In this document: positions 1-5,940 of the stretch, in pieces
Layout of the letters: every line of letters starts with the position of its first letter
Numbering within the stretch: the first letter of the stretch is position 1
NCBI GenBank assembly: GCA_017521875.1
Contig: JAFXBH010000239.1
Coordinates: 1 to 6,003 of the forward strand
Direction: 5' to 3'
From: Oscillospiraceae bacterium
GTDB taxonomy: Bacteria; Bacillota; Clostridia; Oscillospirales; Oscillospiraceae
Length of the DNA stretch: 6,003 nt
Translations under genes and position numbers: made by a program
The notes under the pieces: model-generated
What the model saw: only the letters and a program-made list of their open reading frames with translations
Databases searched by the model: none
Told to the model about the DNA's origin: nothing

Positions 1-287
1 ATCTGCGTATTGAAAAGGCAATTATTAAGGATGTTCTGCGGATCATCGGTGTGCGATTTGCCGTTGCCATTGTTGTTGCCCTGTGTTCTTACTTCTTGCT
101 GCCTCTGCCCTTGGAAATACGGCAGACGCTGGTAATTGTGGCCTTTGCGCCGATCAGTATGGTCACCACCGCCTTGACCGTCAAGGCCGGCGGCAACCCC
201 GCTATGACGGCTTGCACCAATTCCCTCTCCAATCTGGTATTTATCCCCTGCGTGCTCACATTCCTGATGATTTTCGGAGTAATGTAA
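1..287 (+). CDS. AEC-family (auxin efflux carrier-like) permease, C-terminal part
   Basis: The open frame runs in from the left edge (codons in phase with base 3) and ends at TAA 285-287, so only about the last 95 residues are seen. The GTG at 51 lies inside the frame and is not the start. The fragment holds three hydrophobic stretches. The first follows a basic segment (VLRIIGVRFAVAIVV). The second carries the small-residue run AFAPISMVTTALTVKAGGNP. The last (TNSLSNLVFIPCVLTFLMIF) ends three residues before the C-terminus. The pattern of a helix broken by Pro/Ser/Thr, then a Gly-Gly-Asn-rich turn and a final Leu-rich helix fits the end of PF03547 permeases, where the turn usually reads like YGGDxELA. 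These proteins export or take up organic anions such as malate; the substrate cannot be told here. Family assignment is from remembered pattern and moderately sure. Confidence 0.68.
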   Translation, partial: LRIEKAIIKDVLRIIGVRFAVAIVVALCSYFLLPLPLEIRQTLVIVAFAPISMVTTALTVKAGGNPAMTACTNSLSNLVFIPCVLTFLMIFGVM

Positions 288-297
288 TAACAATGGT

Positions 298-334
298 AAA
301 AGCGGGTGCTGCACTTGCAGCACCCGCTTTTTTT
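298..334. terminator. Bidirectional rho-independent terminator between convergent genes
   Basis: A perfect 12-base stem (301-312 with 317-328, AGCGGGTGCTGC and its complement) closes the tetraloop ACTT. Flanking A and T runs extend the pairing to 298-331. A seven-base T run (328-334) follows on the plus strand and ends the permease transcript. On the minus strand the TTTT run is shorter (301-298), but the hairpin lies two bases past the stop of the MgtC-family gene, so it probably ends that operon too. Confidence 0.9.
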
Positions 335-335
335 C

Positions 336-1010
336 TTACAATTCTTCTAAGTAGGCAACGCCGGGAATATCCTGCAACAGCGTCAGGATTTCCATATGAT
401 TGCCCCGTTTTTTTGCTTTCAATGTGGCCACATAAGCACGGTTTTCGGAATCGCTGTCGCCGCCCTGCTCCCGTTGCACATTGTAGATCTCCACCTCTGC
501 GCTGCGGACTGTCCGCAGAAAATCCCCAAGGGAGATCTGGTTGGAAAGTTCAATGTATACCTCCAACTGTTTGCTTCTGCGATGGACGCTGTTGTCCATT
601 TTTTGCAGCAATGTGATCACCGTGAAGATGGCGATACTGCCCACCAGCGCCGCCTCATAGAAGCCAATGCCCAATGCAAGGCCGATGCCTGCGGATGTCC
701 AAAGACCAGCCGCGGTGGTCAAACCTTTGATCTGATTGCGGCGGGTTACCACAATGGTGCCGGCGCCCAGAAAACCAATGCCGCTGACAACCTGTGCGCC
801 CAACCGCACCGGATCACCGGCGCCGTATACTTGGAAAATATACTGGTTGGTCAGCATAATCAGACAAGAACCTACGCAGACCAACATATAGGTTCGCAGG
901 CCGGCAGGGCGGTTTTTCATACCACGCTCCAAGCCCAACAGGCCACCGATGATTACGGCCGCCACGATTCGTAACGCCACTGCTAAGTATGTAACTTCTC
1001 GTATCTCCAT
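336..1010 (-). CDS. MgtC/SapB-family membrane protein
   Basis: A 224-residue protein of PF02308 type. About five hydrophobic segments fill residues 9-136. Family hallmarks are visible: GLLGLER at 23-29 followed by AGLRT at 36-40, the glycine-rich QVVSGIGFLGAGTI at 73-86, and GLTTAAGLW at 96-104. Residues 137-224 are hydrophilic and end in a short alpha/beta segment like the ACT-type tail of longer MgtC homologues. Salmonella MgtC supports growth in low magnesium and in macrophages and affects the F-type ATP synthase; most homologues in commensals have no proven role, so no specific function is claimed. The ATG at 1010 has a GGGGTGAG site (1014-1021) just upstream, 17 bases after the ATPase stop, so it is the last gene of the minus-strand operon. 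No magnesium-riboswitch-like leader can fit in front of it. Confidence 0.9.
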   Translation of the reverse strand: MEIREVTYLAVALRIVAAVIIGGLLGLERGMKNRPAGLRTYMLVCVGSCLIMLTNQYIFQVYGAGDPVRLGAQVVSGIGFLGAGTIVVTRRNQIKGLTTAAGLWTSAGIGLALGIGFYEAALVGSIAIFTVITLLQKMDNSVHRRSKQLEVYIELSNQISLGDFLRTVRSAEVEIYNVQREQGGDSDSENRAYVATLKAKKRGNHMEILTLLQDIPGVAYLEEL

Positions 1011-1027
1011 ATACTCACCCCATTATC

Positions 1028-3163
1028 TTATTCTATGTTGGTTTGTGTGATTATTTCCTGTTCCCGGCCTTGACAGGTAAAGAGGATCACCTGCTTATTT
1101 TCCGATGCTTCCCGGAGGATCTCCAACGCCGAAGCCAAACGGGTATCATCAAACCGAACCAAGGCATCGTCCAGCACCAAGGGCGCATTGGGGGTCAGTT
1201 CCTCTGCCACCGCAAGTCGCAAAGCAAGGTATAACTGGTCTACCGTGCCGTCACTGCGCCAAAGTGTGCCTCGAAGGGTATTTTCTCCCTCTGCGCCGGC
1301 TTCCACCGACAGATCCTGACACAGACTCAGCCGGCGGTAACGCTGACCGGTCATACGACCAAACAATTCCTGGGCCCGCTGGGACAGTTTGGGCGCGAAA
1401 CGCCGTTGTAACTCTTGGGTGGCCTGCACCAAAGTCTCCTGCGCCCGGGTCAATGCCCGGTAGTACTGCTCTAAAATTTCTATGCGGGATTCCAGTTGTT
1501 GCTTTTTGGCAAGCAAAGATTCTTCGCTGCCCAAGGTTTCCATTTGACCCTGACTTTGGCCCAGACGCTGGTGGAGCAGTTGCTGTTCCGCGGCGTTGGC
1601 AGTCAGATAGTGTTCTGTCTCCTGGGCGGAGTAAGTAAGGGTATCTGCAAACTGCGGGGGCAAAACCTGCTCCCCTGCTCCGGAAAGGGCTTGCAGAACA
1701 TCCTCTGCCTGCTGCAAAGCGCTCTGTTTTTCCTGCAGGCGGGTGTATATTTGCAACTGGCTGCGGCACAGTTCCTCATACTGGGACAGGCTCATTTCCC
1801 CCGTGATGGCGGCAATGGCGCAGGTGTTTTCCTCCAGTTCCCGGTTCAGGTCTGCCAGTTTCTGTTGCCGGTCTGCCAGAACTGCATTGTAGTTCTGCTG
1901 GGCAGCGGCATAGGCCCGGGATTCCTGTTCCCAGTATGCTACGGGAATACCGGCATACTTCTCTGTAAGGGCAGTCATTTCCCCCTGCAATTTCTTTTTC
2001 CTAGCCACGCTCAGCGCAAAGCAGACCGCACCGCAAAGGAGGGCTACGCCGGCAATCACAGGCTGAGAAAGCAGAAACAGCGCGACGGCAACAGCCAGAC
2101 ACAAGCCACCGAAAATCCACCACGCAACGCCTTTGGGATTTTTCATTTGCTGCAATTTCTCTGCGTCCGATATGGCTTCCGCCACAGCCTGCGCCGGGTC
2201 TTTCCCACGGAATGGCGCAGTTGCTTCCGGCACAGGGGGCAGTTGGGGCAGCAGTTGGCTGCGGGTATGGAGAGAATCCTTGGTATCTCGCAGTTGCTGC
2301 AGCCGGGACAGTTCCTGACGGATTGTCTCCTGAGAGGGCAGCGTTTCCAGTTCCTTCTCCCCTTGCAGGAGGTTTTCCTTTGCCGTATCCCTCTGGACTT
2401 GGGCTGCGGTAAGTGTCTGGGCGTAAAGTTGGTGCTGAGCATACTGCAGCGCCTGCTTATGATTTTCTAACAGGCGGCTTTGTTCTTCCAGTTCCTGCTG
2501 TCGTGCTTTGATGGCGCGGATATTGTACTGCAAAGACTCCAGTTGCTGGCGTTTTTTCTCATTTTCTGCTTGCTGGATTTCCAGTTCCGGCAGCAGACCT
2601 TTCTTATTGAAGCGGCACTTGTTTTTCAAATTGCGGAGTTTCTGTGCCAGATCGTCAGATGCACCGCTTTCGTCGCCGGTGGTAACCAGTTCGTTTAACC
2701 GTCGGCGGAGGGATTCGTCCTCTGTGACCGGCATTTCCGACAGTTTCAGAAAACCTGCCCGGGCAAATACGCTTCGCTCCACCCCCAGCAATACCTGTCC
2801 CGGCATAGCCACAGCCAGTTCCGGTACGGGAATGCCGGTTTTGGTCTCGAAGGCTTTCACCTCACCCATGGGGATTCGGTTTTTATTCTGCCGCTCAATG
2901 GTGATTTCCCGGCCGTTCCACAGAATGTCCATTCTGCCGGACATAGGCTCACCGCTCCAAGGGGCGTAGTGTTCCTTGTCAGCCAAAAAGCCGGTTTTGC
3001 TGCGAGATCCGGTGTCGATGCCGTAAAGCATAGCCATCAGGAAGGCGCACCAAGTACTTTTTCCCCATTCGTTGGGGGCTTCAATGATGTTCATACCCGG
3101 TTTTAAGGCCAGTGTTTGCTGGGAGAGTTTGCCAAAGGTGGCGGTCATAGAAAGAATCTTCAC
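1028..3163 (-). CDS. YhaN/SbcC-like ABC-type ATPase with central transmembrane hairpin
   Basis: A 711-residue SMC/Rad50-like ATPase, the likely partner of the nuclease encoded just upstream. The N-terminal half-ATPase has a P-loop APNEWGKST (29-37) with Ala where the first Gly is usual. The C-terminal half carries a signature-like SDGTVDQLYLALRLA (637-651), Walker B PLVLDD (661-666), a D-loop region (RFDD), and FTCQGRE (695-701) with Gln in the H-loop place. Glu/Gln-rich coiled coil spans about 190-300 and 393-600. Between the arms, 347-387 form two membrane segments (Trp-Trp start, then RKKK at 388-391), and no CxxC zinc hook is seen. This is the plan of Bacillus YhaN, but shorter (YhaN is about 960 residues), and differs from SbcC. 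The start is GTG (3161-3163), overlapping the previous stop as GTGA, with AGGAGGTGG seven bases upstream. Overlap suggests coupled translation. Function in DNA repair or competence is inferred from the family. Confidence 0.87.
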   Translation of the reverse strand: MKILSMTATFGKLSQQTLALKPGMNIIEAPNEWGKSTWCAFLMAMLYGIDTGSRSKTGFLADKEHYAPWSGEPMSGRMDILWNGREITIERQNKNRIPMGEVKAFETKTGIPVPELAVAMPGQVLLGVERSVFARAGFLKLSEMPVTEDESLRRRLNELVTTGDESGASDDLAQKLRNLKNKCRFNKKGLLPELEIQQAENEKKRQQLESLQYNIRAIKARQQELEEQSRLLENHKQALQYAQHQLYAQTLTAAQVQRDTAKENLLQGEKELETLPSQETIRQELSRLQQLRDTKDSLHTRSQLLPQLPPVPEATAPFRGKDPAQAVAEAISDAEKLQQMKNPKGVAWWIFGGLCLAVAVALFLLSQPVIAGVALLCGAVCFALSVARKKKLQGEMTALTEKYAGIPVAYWEQESRAYAAAQQNYNAVLADRQQKLADLNRELEENTCAIAAITGEMSLSQYEELCRSQLQIYTRLQEKQSALQQAEDVLQALSGAGEQVLPPQFADTLTYSAQETEHYLTANAAEQQLLHQRLGQSQGQMETLGSEESLLAKKQQLESRIEILEQYYRALTRAQETLVQATQELQRRFAPKLSQRAQELFGRMTGQRYRRLSLCQDLSVEAGAEGENTLRGTLWRSDGTVDQLYLALRLAVAEELTPNAPLVLDDALVRFDDTRLASALEILREASENKQVILFTCQGREQEIITQTNIE

Positions 3164-4203
3164 GGCAAGACCACCTCCTGTCCCTCCAGCAACTGGCGGG
3201 ATATCTCCGCGGCCAGCAAAATTTCCTGTTTTTCTTCTTCCCCGGCATTTTCCATTGCCTGCTTCAGCAGTCCAAAGTAGACACCTTCAAAACTGTCCTC
3301 TCCCAAACTGCCCCATATATCCACCGGGCGAGTGGTCTGATCCCGCAGGATCAGATTGGGGAAACGGGAATATCTTGCCTGCAGGGCTGCCAAGTCCGGA
3401 GTATCACAAGTGCCTGTCAGGGTAACACGGTAATAATCCTCACTGCCTACGGCAGGCAAGATGCCATCCAACTGGCAGGGGGTGGCCTGCAGGTCGTAGA
3501 ACCGAGGGCCGTTTAAGGATACAAATCGCAAAGGATCTGCCCCACCCAAATCCACAATATACACGCCTTTTTCTCCCTGCTCGTCATAGCCTCTGCCCAC
3601 CGGACAGCCAGGCCAGGCGCACAGGGTCTTTCCGGCAACGAAACTGTCTGCCTTGTGGATATGACCCAAGGCCAGATAGTTCAGGTTAGATGCCAGCACC
3701 TGCTGGGCAGTGATGGGGTTATAGGGAGATGCTATCTGGGTGGTATCTCCGTGGAAAATGCCGATGGCGTACTTTTCCCGGCAGTCCGCCCGGAAACCTT
3801 CCAGCAGTGGGGGGCAATCCATACTGCCGAAACCTGCGCCGTAGACACGGCAGTCCAGTTCCGGCAGCGCCACCGATTCCACCTGTTGGGATTTGAAAAT
3901 ATGTACATTCTCCGGCCACAATTCCTTTGCCCAGGGACTGTCCGGACTGCAATAGTCATGATTGCCGGGGGTGATGAACACCGGCACTGTCATGGCTTTC
4001 AGAATATCATAAAGTTGCTGATAGGTATGGGGTGTGTACGCCCCGTCAAACAAGTCGCCGGCCAGCAGCACCAACTGGCAATTTTCCCGGCGGAGAATCT
4101 CCAGAATCTGGCCGGGAACCGATGCCAGGGCTTGCTTTAGCCCCTCTCCCTGTCCTTGCAGAGGCGCATCCAGATGCCAATCAGCGGTGTGCAGAATTTT
4201 CAT
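3160..4203 (-). CDS. SbcD/Mre11/YhaO-like metallophosphoesterase (DNA exonuclease)
   Basis: A 347-residue calcineurin-like phosphoesterase. All five metal-binding blocks are intact: DWH at 8-10, GDLFD at 49-53, GNHD at 80-83, FHGDT at 150-154 and GHIH at 180-183. These residues hold two metal ions (manganese in Mre11/SbcD), so the nuclease should be active. Residues from about 200 on form the smaller capping region, ending in an acidic helix (AGEEEKQE) and a Gln/Leu-rich tail that in SbcD-type proteins docks on the ATPase coils. It is somewhat shorter than E. coli SbcD (about 400) and nearer to YhaO. Start ATG at 4203 lies inside the end of ymdB, overlapping it by 23 bases, with AAGGGTGG at 4213-4220 as ribosome site. 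Its TGA overlaps the GTG of the ATPase gene by four bases, the usual tight pairing for nuclease-ATPase partners. The exact substrate is unknown. Confidence 0.9.
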   Translation of the reverse strand: MKILHTADWHLDAPLQGQGEGLKQALASVPGQILEILRRENCQLVLLAGDLFDGAYTPHTYQQLYDILKAMTVPVFITPGNHDYCSPDSPWAKELWPENVHIFKSQQVESVALPELDCRVYGAGFGSMDCPPLLEGFRADCREKYAIGIFHGDTTQIASPYNPITAQQVLASNLNYLALGHIHKADSFVAGKTLCAWPGCPVGRGYDEQGEKGVYIVDLGGADPLRFVSLNGPRFYDLQATPCQLDGILPAVGSEDYYRVTLTGTCDTPDLAALQARYSRFPNLILRDQTTRPVDIWGSLGEDSFEGVYFGLLKQAMENAGEEEKQEILLAAEISRQLLEGQEVVLP

Positions 4204-4975
4204 CGTAGCAATCCACCCTTTCTGCCTTGCGGCACAAGCCGGTTTGGCTATCTATGGTAAACAACACGGCTTCCATTTTGGTAGGGCCTCCCGCCCACCG
4301 ATATCGCTCCGGGATATCTCCACGGAATTTGGCAATGGACAATTCAGGCTGAATGCCCAACACGGAGTATTTCGGGCCGGTCATACCCAAATCCGACACA
4401 TAGCCTGTGCCTTTGGGAAGCACCTGGGCGTCTGCGGTAGGCACATGGGTATGGGTACCCCACAGGGCGCTGACCCGGCCGTCCAGCATATAGCCCATGG
4501 CCAGTTTTTCCGAGGTGGCCTCTGCGTGGATCTCCACAAGAATCATCTTCGTATCCAGTTCTTTTAAGACTTTTTCCACCTGCAAAAAGGGATTATCCGG
4601 GGTATAGTCCATATTTACCCGACCCTGCAGGTCGATCACCGCCACCGGGCCGACCTTGGTGTCGTACACGCCGTAACCTTTGCCGGGGGCTTGGGGGGCA
4701 TAGTTCGCAGGACGGAGAATGCAGGAATTATCTTCCATATAATCCACAATTTCCCGCTTTGCATAGGTGTGGTTGCCCATGGTGATCACATCTGCGCCGG
4801 CATCCAGAATCTCCTCTGCCTGCTGGGGCGTCATACCCACAACTGCGGCGTTTTCTCCGTTGACCACCACAAAATCCGCATTGGTTTGACCTTTCAGCCA
4901 CCGTAGACTGCGGCAAATCCGATCCATTCCGGGATTGCCCACCACATCGCCCACTGCCAATACCTTAAAGTCCAT
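4181..4975 (-). CDS. ymdB: YmdB-type metallophosphoesterase (2',3'-cyclic nucleotide phosphodiesterase family, TIGR00282)
   Basis: A 264-residue cytosolic phosphodiesterase. Bacillus subtilis YmdB has the same length; it hydrolyses cyclic nucleotides and affects biofilm formation, motility and RNA turnover. Active-site blocks are all visible: GDVVGNPG with Asp10, NGEN with Glu41 and Asn42, GNHT with Asn68 and His69, EIHAEATSEK with His150, and GTHTHVPTAD with His175 and His177. The usual Asp of the DFHAEATSEK block is Glu148 here. The frame could begin six codons earlier at ATG 4991-4993, but ATG 4973-4975 is chosen: AAGGGGTGA (4981-4989) lies five bases before it, the product then begins with the family form MDFKVLAVGD, and the predicted transcript starts near 5000. 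In Firmicutes ymdB often follows rny; here that gene is absent and ymdB leads an operon with the nuclease-ATPase pair. Family assignment is very sure; substrate is by homology. Confidence 0.95.
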   Translation of the reverse strand: MDFKVLAVGDVVGNPGMDRICRSLRWLKGQTNADFVVVNGENAAVVGMTPQQAEEILDAGADVITMGNHTYAKREIVDYMEDNSCILRPANYAPQAPGKGYGVYDTKVGPVAVIDLQGRVNMDYTPDNPFLQVEKVLKELDTKMILVEIHAEATSEKLAMGYMLDGRVSALWGTHTHVPTADAQVLPKGTGYVSDLGMTGPKYSVLGIQPELSIAKFRGDIPERYRWAGGPTKMEAVLFTIDSQTGLCRKAERVDCYDENSAHR

Positions 4976-4980
4976 ACACT

Positions 4981-4989
4981 TCACCCCTT
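4981..4989 (-). promoter_or_regulatory. Ribosome binding site that fixes the ymdB start
   Basis: AAGGGGTGA on the minus strand, five bases before ATG 4975-4973. The alternative ATG at 4993-4991 has only a weak GGAT upstream and would leave a leader of only a few bases after the predicted transcription start. Confidence 0.8.
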
Positions 4990-5006
4990 GCATTTTTTAT
5001 CCGTAT

Positions 5007-5035
5007 ATTATACCCGAAAAGACCTTTTTATGCAA
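5007..5035 (-). promoter_or_regulatory. Sigma-A-type promoter of the ymdB operon
   Basis: On the minus strand TTGCAT (5035-5030) is followed after exactly 17 bases by a perfect TATAAT (5012-5007). Transcription would start near 5000, giving a leader of about 25 bases before ymdB. It sits directly beyond the terminator of the TIR gene, so the operon starts fresh here. Confidence 0.85.
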
Positions 5036-5046
5036 GTGTTCCCAAC

Positions 5047-5080
5047 AAAAAAGCACGGCTCTGCAAATTCAGAGCCGTGC
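5047..5080 (-). terminator. Rho-independent terminator of the TIR-Sel1 gene
   Basis: An 11-base GC-rich stem (5080-5070 with 5063-5053, GCACGGCTCTG and its complement) closes a six-base loop. On the minus strand it is followed by six T (5052-5047). It lies 17 bases past the TAA of the TIR gene. The plus strand has only GGTTTT after the stem, so it works mainly for the minus strand. Confidence 0.9.
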
Positions 5081-5097
5081 GGTTTTCATTTTTGTCT

Positions 5098-5835
5098 TTA
5101 CCAGTCCCGTCCTAAGTACCTTAAAACCATCTCCGCATCAGGATGGCCTTGTCTTGCGGCCTTGCGATACCACTCCACCGCAATTTCCTTATCCTTTGGC
5201 AGATAGCCTGCTCCCACACTGTAACATTCACCCAGCATCACCTGGGCTTCCGGACTCCCCAGATCGGCTGCCTTAAAATAGCACTCTATAGCCGTCGTTA
5301 TTTCACTCCGTTCTCTGGCTTCTTCCCCTAACCGGAAGAGAACCTTGGGGTCGGTGTCGAAGTCGGACAGCAGTTTCTGCGCAGATTCTTGCTGCGGTGT
5401 TTCTCCTCTGCAAGGGCTTAGCAGTCTGCTGCGACACAGTTCTGTCAGGAAAGAATCGTCATCACTGTGGCGGGTGCGGTAGATTGCCTGCAAACTGTCC
5501 AGTTGCATTTGCATACCCAGAGATAGTTCTACATCTTCCAGATAGATCACCAACGGTTCTTTCCGAAGTTTGATGGCAAAGTTGATCTCTCGGCGACAGT
5601 TGTGGGAATTGGCCGCATGGCAAGACATAAATGCTACAAAACTGTTACAATCGTTCAAATACTGGGCAATGTACTCCGGCCATTCCGTACCCGCCTCGAT
5701 GCCGGCATCGTACCAAATTCGGAAACCACGCTCCTGCAGCGCGGAAATCACCGGCAAAACCCGGTCAGAATCGCTATGGGCATAACTAACGAAAATATAA
5801 GGTTCGCTGCCTTCATAGGCTGGGGGAAATATCAT
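5098..5835 (-). CDS. TIR-domain protein with C-terminal Sel1-like repeats
   Basis: A 245-residue soluble protein with no signal peptide or membrane segment. Residues 12-120 form a TIR domain: PYIFVSYAHSDSD (12-24, strand A and AA loop), RIWYDAGIEAGTEWPEYI (39-56, strand B and BB loop), NSFVAFMS (64-71), NCRREINFAI (79-88) and PLVIYLED (94-101). Glu83 in CRRE matches the catalytic glutamate of NAD-cleaving bacterial TIRs, though the usual Trp before Cys is absent. Residues 163-241 carry two Sel1-type repeats (AIECYFKAADLGSPEAQ and AVEWYRKAARQGHPDAE) plus a short half repeat; such repeats bind proteins. Start: ATG 5833-5835 with AAGGAG eight bases before; the GTG at 5844 would overlap that site. 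It is a one-gene unit between obg and the ymdB operon, with no Thoeris, CBASS or Argonaute partner visible. NAD cleavage or a signalling/defence role is inference from the fold. Confidence 0.88.
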   Translation of the reverse strand: MIFPPAYEGSEPYIFVSYAHSDSDRVLPVISALQERGFRIWYDAGIEAGTEWPEYIAQYLNDCNSFVAFMSCHAANSHNCRREINFAIKLRKEPLVIYLEDVELSLGMQMQLDSLQAIYRTRHSDDDSFLTELCRSRLLSPCRGETPQQESAQKLLSDFDTDPKVLFRLGEEARERSEITTAIECYFKAADLGSPEAQVMLGECYSVGAGYLPKDKEIAVEWYRKAARQGHPDAEMVLRYLGRDW

Positions 5836-5843
5836 AACGAACA

Positions 5844-5849
5844 CTCCTT
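5844..5849 (-). promoter_or_regulatory. Ribosome binding site that fixes the TIR gene start
   Basis: AAGGAG on the minus strand, eight bases before ATG 5835-5833. The in-frame GTG at 5844-5842 shares its first base with the end of this site and so cannot be served by it. Confidence 0.8.
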
Positions 5850-5864
5850 GGCTTCATTTTCTTT

Positions 5865-5893
5865 ATATTACACCATCTTTGTGGGTAACGCAA
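5865..5893 (-). promoter_or_regulatory. Sigma-A-type promoter of the TIR-Sel1 gene
   Basis: On the minus strand TTGCGT (5893-5888) and TAATAT (5870-5865) are separated by 17 bases. The leader to the ATG would be about 25 bases. It lies just past the obg terminator, so the TIR gene has its own transcription; no operator-like inverted repeat overlaps the -10 or the start site. Confidence 0.7.
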
Positions 5894-5908
5894 GGTTTTT
5901 TGCTGAAG

Positions 5909-5938
5909 CAAAAAGGAGCACTGGACAGTGCTCCTTTT
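5909..5938 (-). terminator. Rho-independent terminator downstream of the Obg-like gene
   Basis: A perfect 12-base stem (5938-5927 with 5922-5911, AAAAGGAGCACT and its complement) closes a GTCC loop on the minus strand. The T run (5914-5910) is partly inside the stem. It begins two bases after the stop of the partial gene at the right edge. Confidence 0.85.
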
Positions 5939-5940
5939 GA

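Noticed and set aside
396..974. Plus-strand open frame of 192 codons opposite the MgtC-family gene
   Set aside because: It is antisense to a gene with strong family motifs; the product is rich in His, Gln and Cys and resembles no protein I know. The plus-strand frame at 83-616 is rejected for the same reasons.
1011..1027. Magnesium riboswitch or separate promoter before the MgtC-family gene
   Set aside because: The gap is only 17 bases and is filled by the ribosome binding site. I found no convincing -35/-10 pair in the end of the ATPase gene.
1496..2470. Long plus-strand open frame (324 codons) opposite the ATPase gene
   Set aside because: It is antisense to a gene with clear ATPase motifs. 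Its product is a low-complexity Leu/Phe/Gln/Cys-rich chain, as expected from reading coiled-coil codons backwards, and no ribosome site or promoter fits.
1028..3163. Naming the ATPase sbcC
   Set aside because: It lacks the CxxC hook and the length of SbcC, and has a membrane hairpin instead. A YhaN-like description is safer, so no symbol is given.
3655..4140. Plus-strand open frame of 161 codons opposite the metallophosphoesterase gene
   Set aside because: It lies antisense to all five intact metal-binding blocks and has no start signals; it is a codon-usage shadow.
5098..5835. Thoeris or CBASS system around the TIR gene
   Set aside because: Neither a ThsA-type SIR2/SLOG or Macro partner nor a nucleotidyltransferase is nearby. 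The flanks are an Obg-like gene and the ymdB operon, and a terminator on each side isolates the gene.
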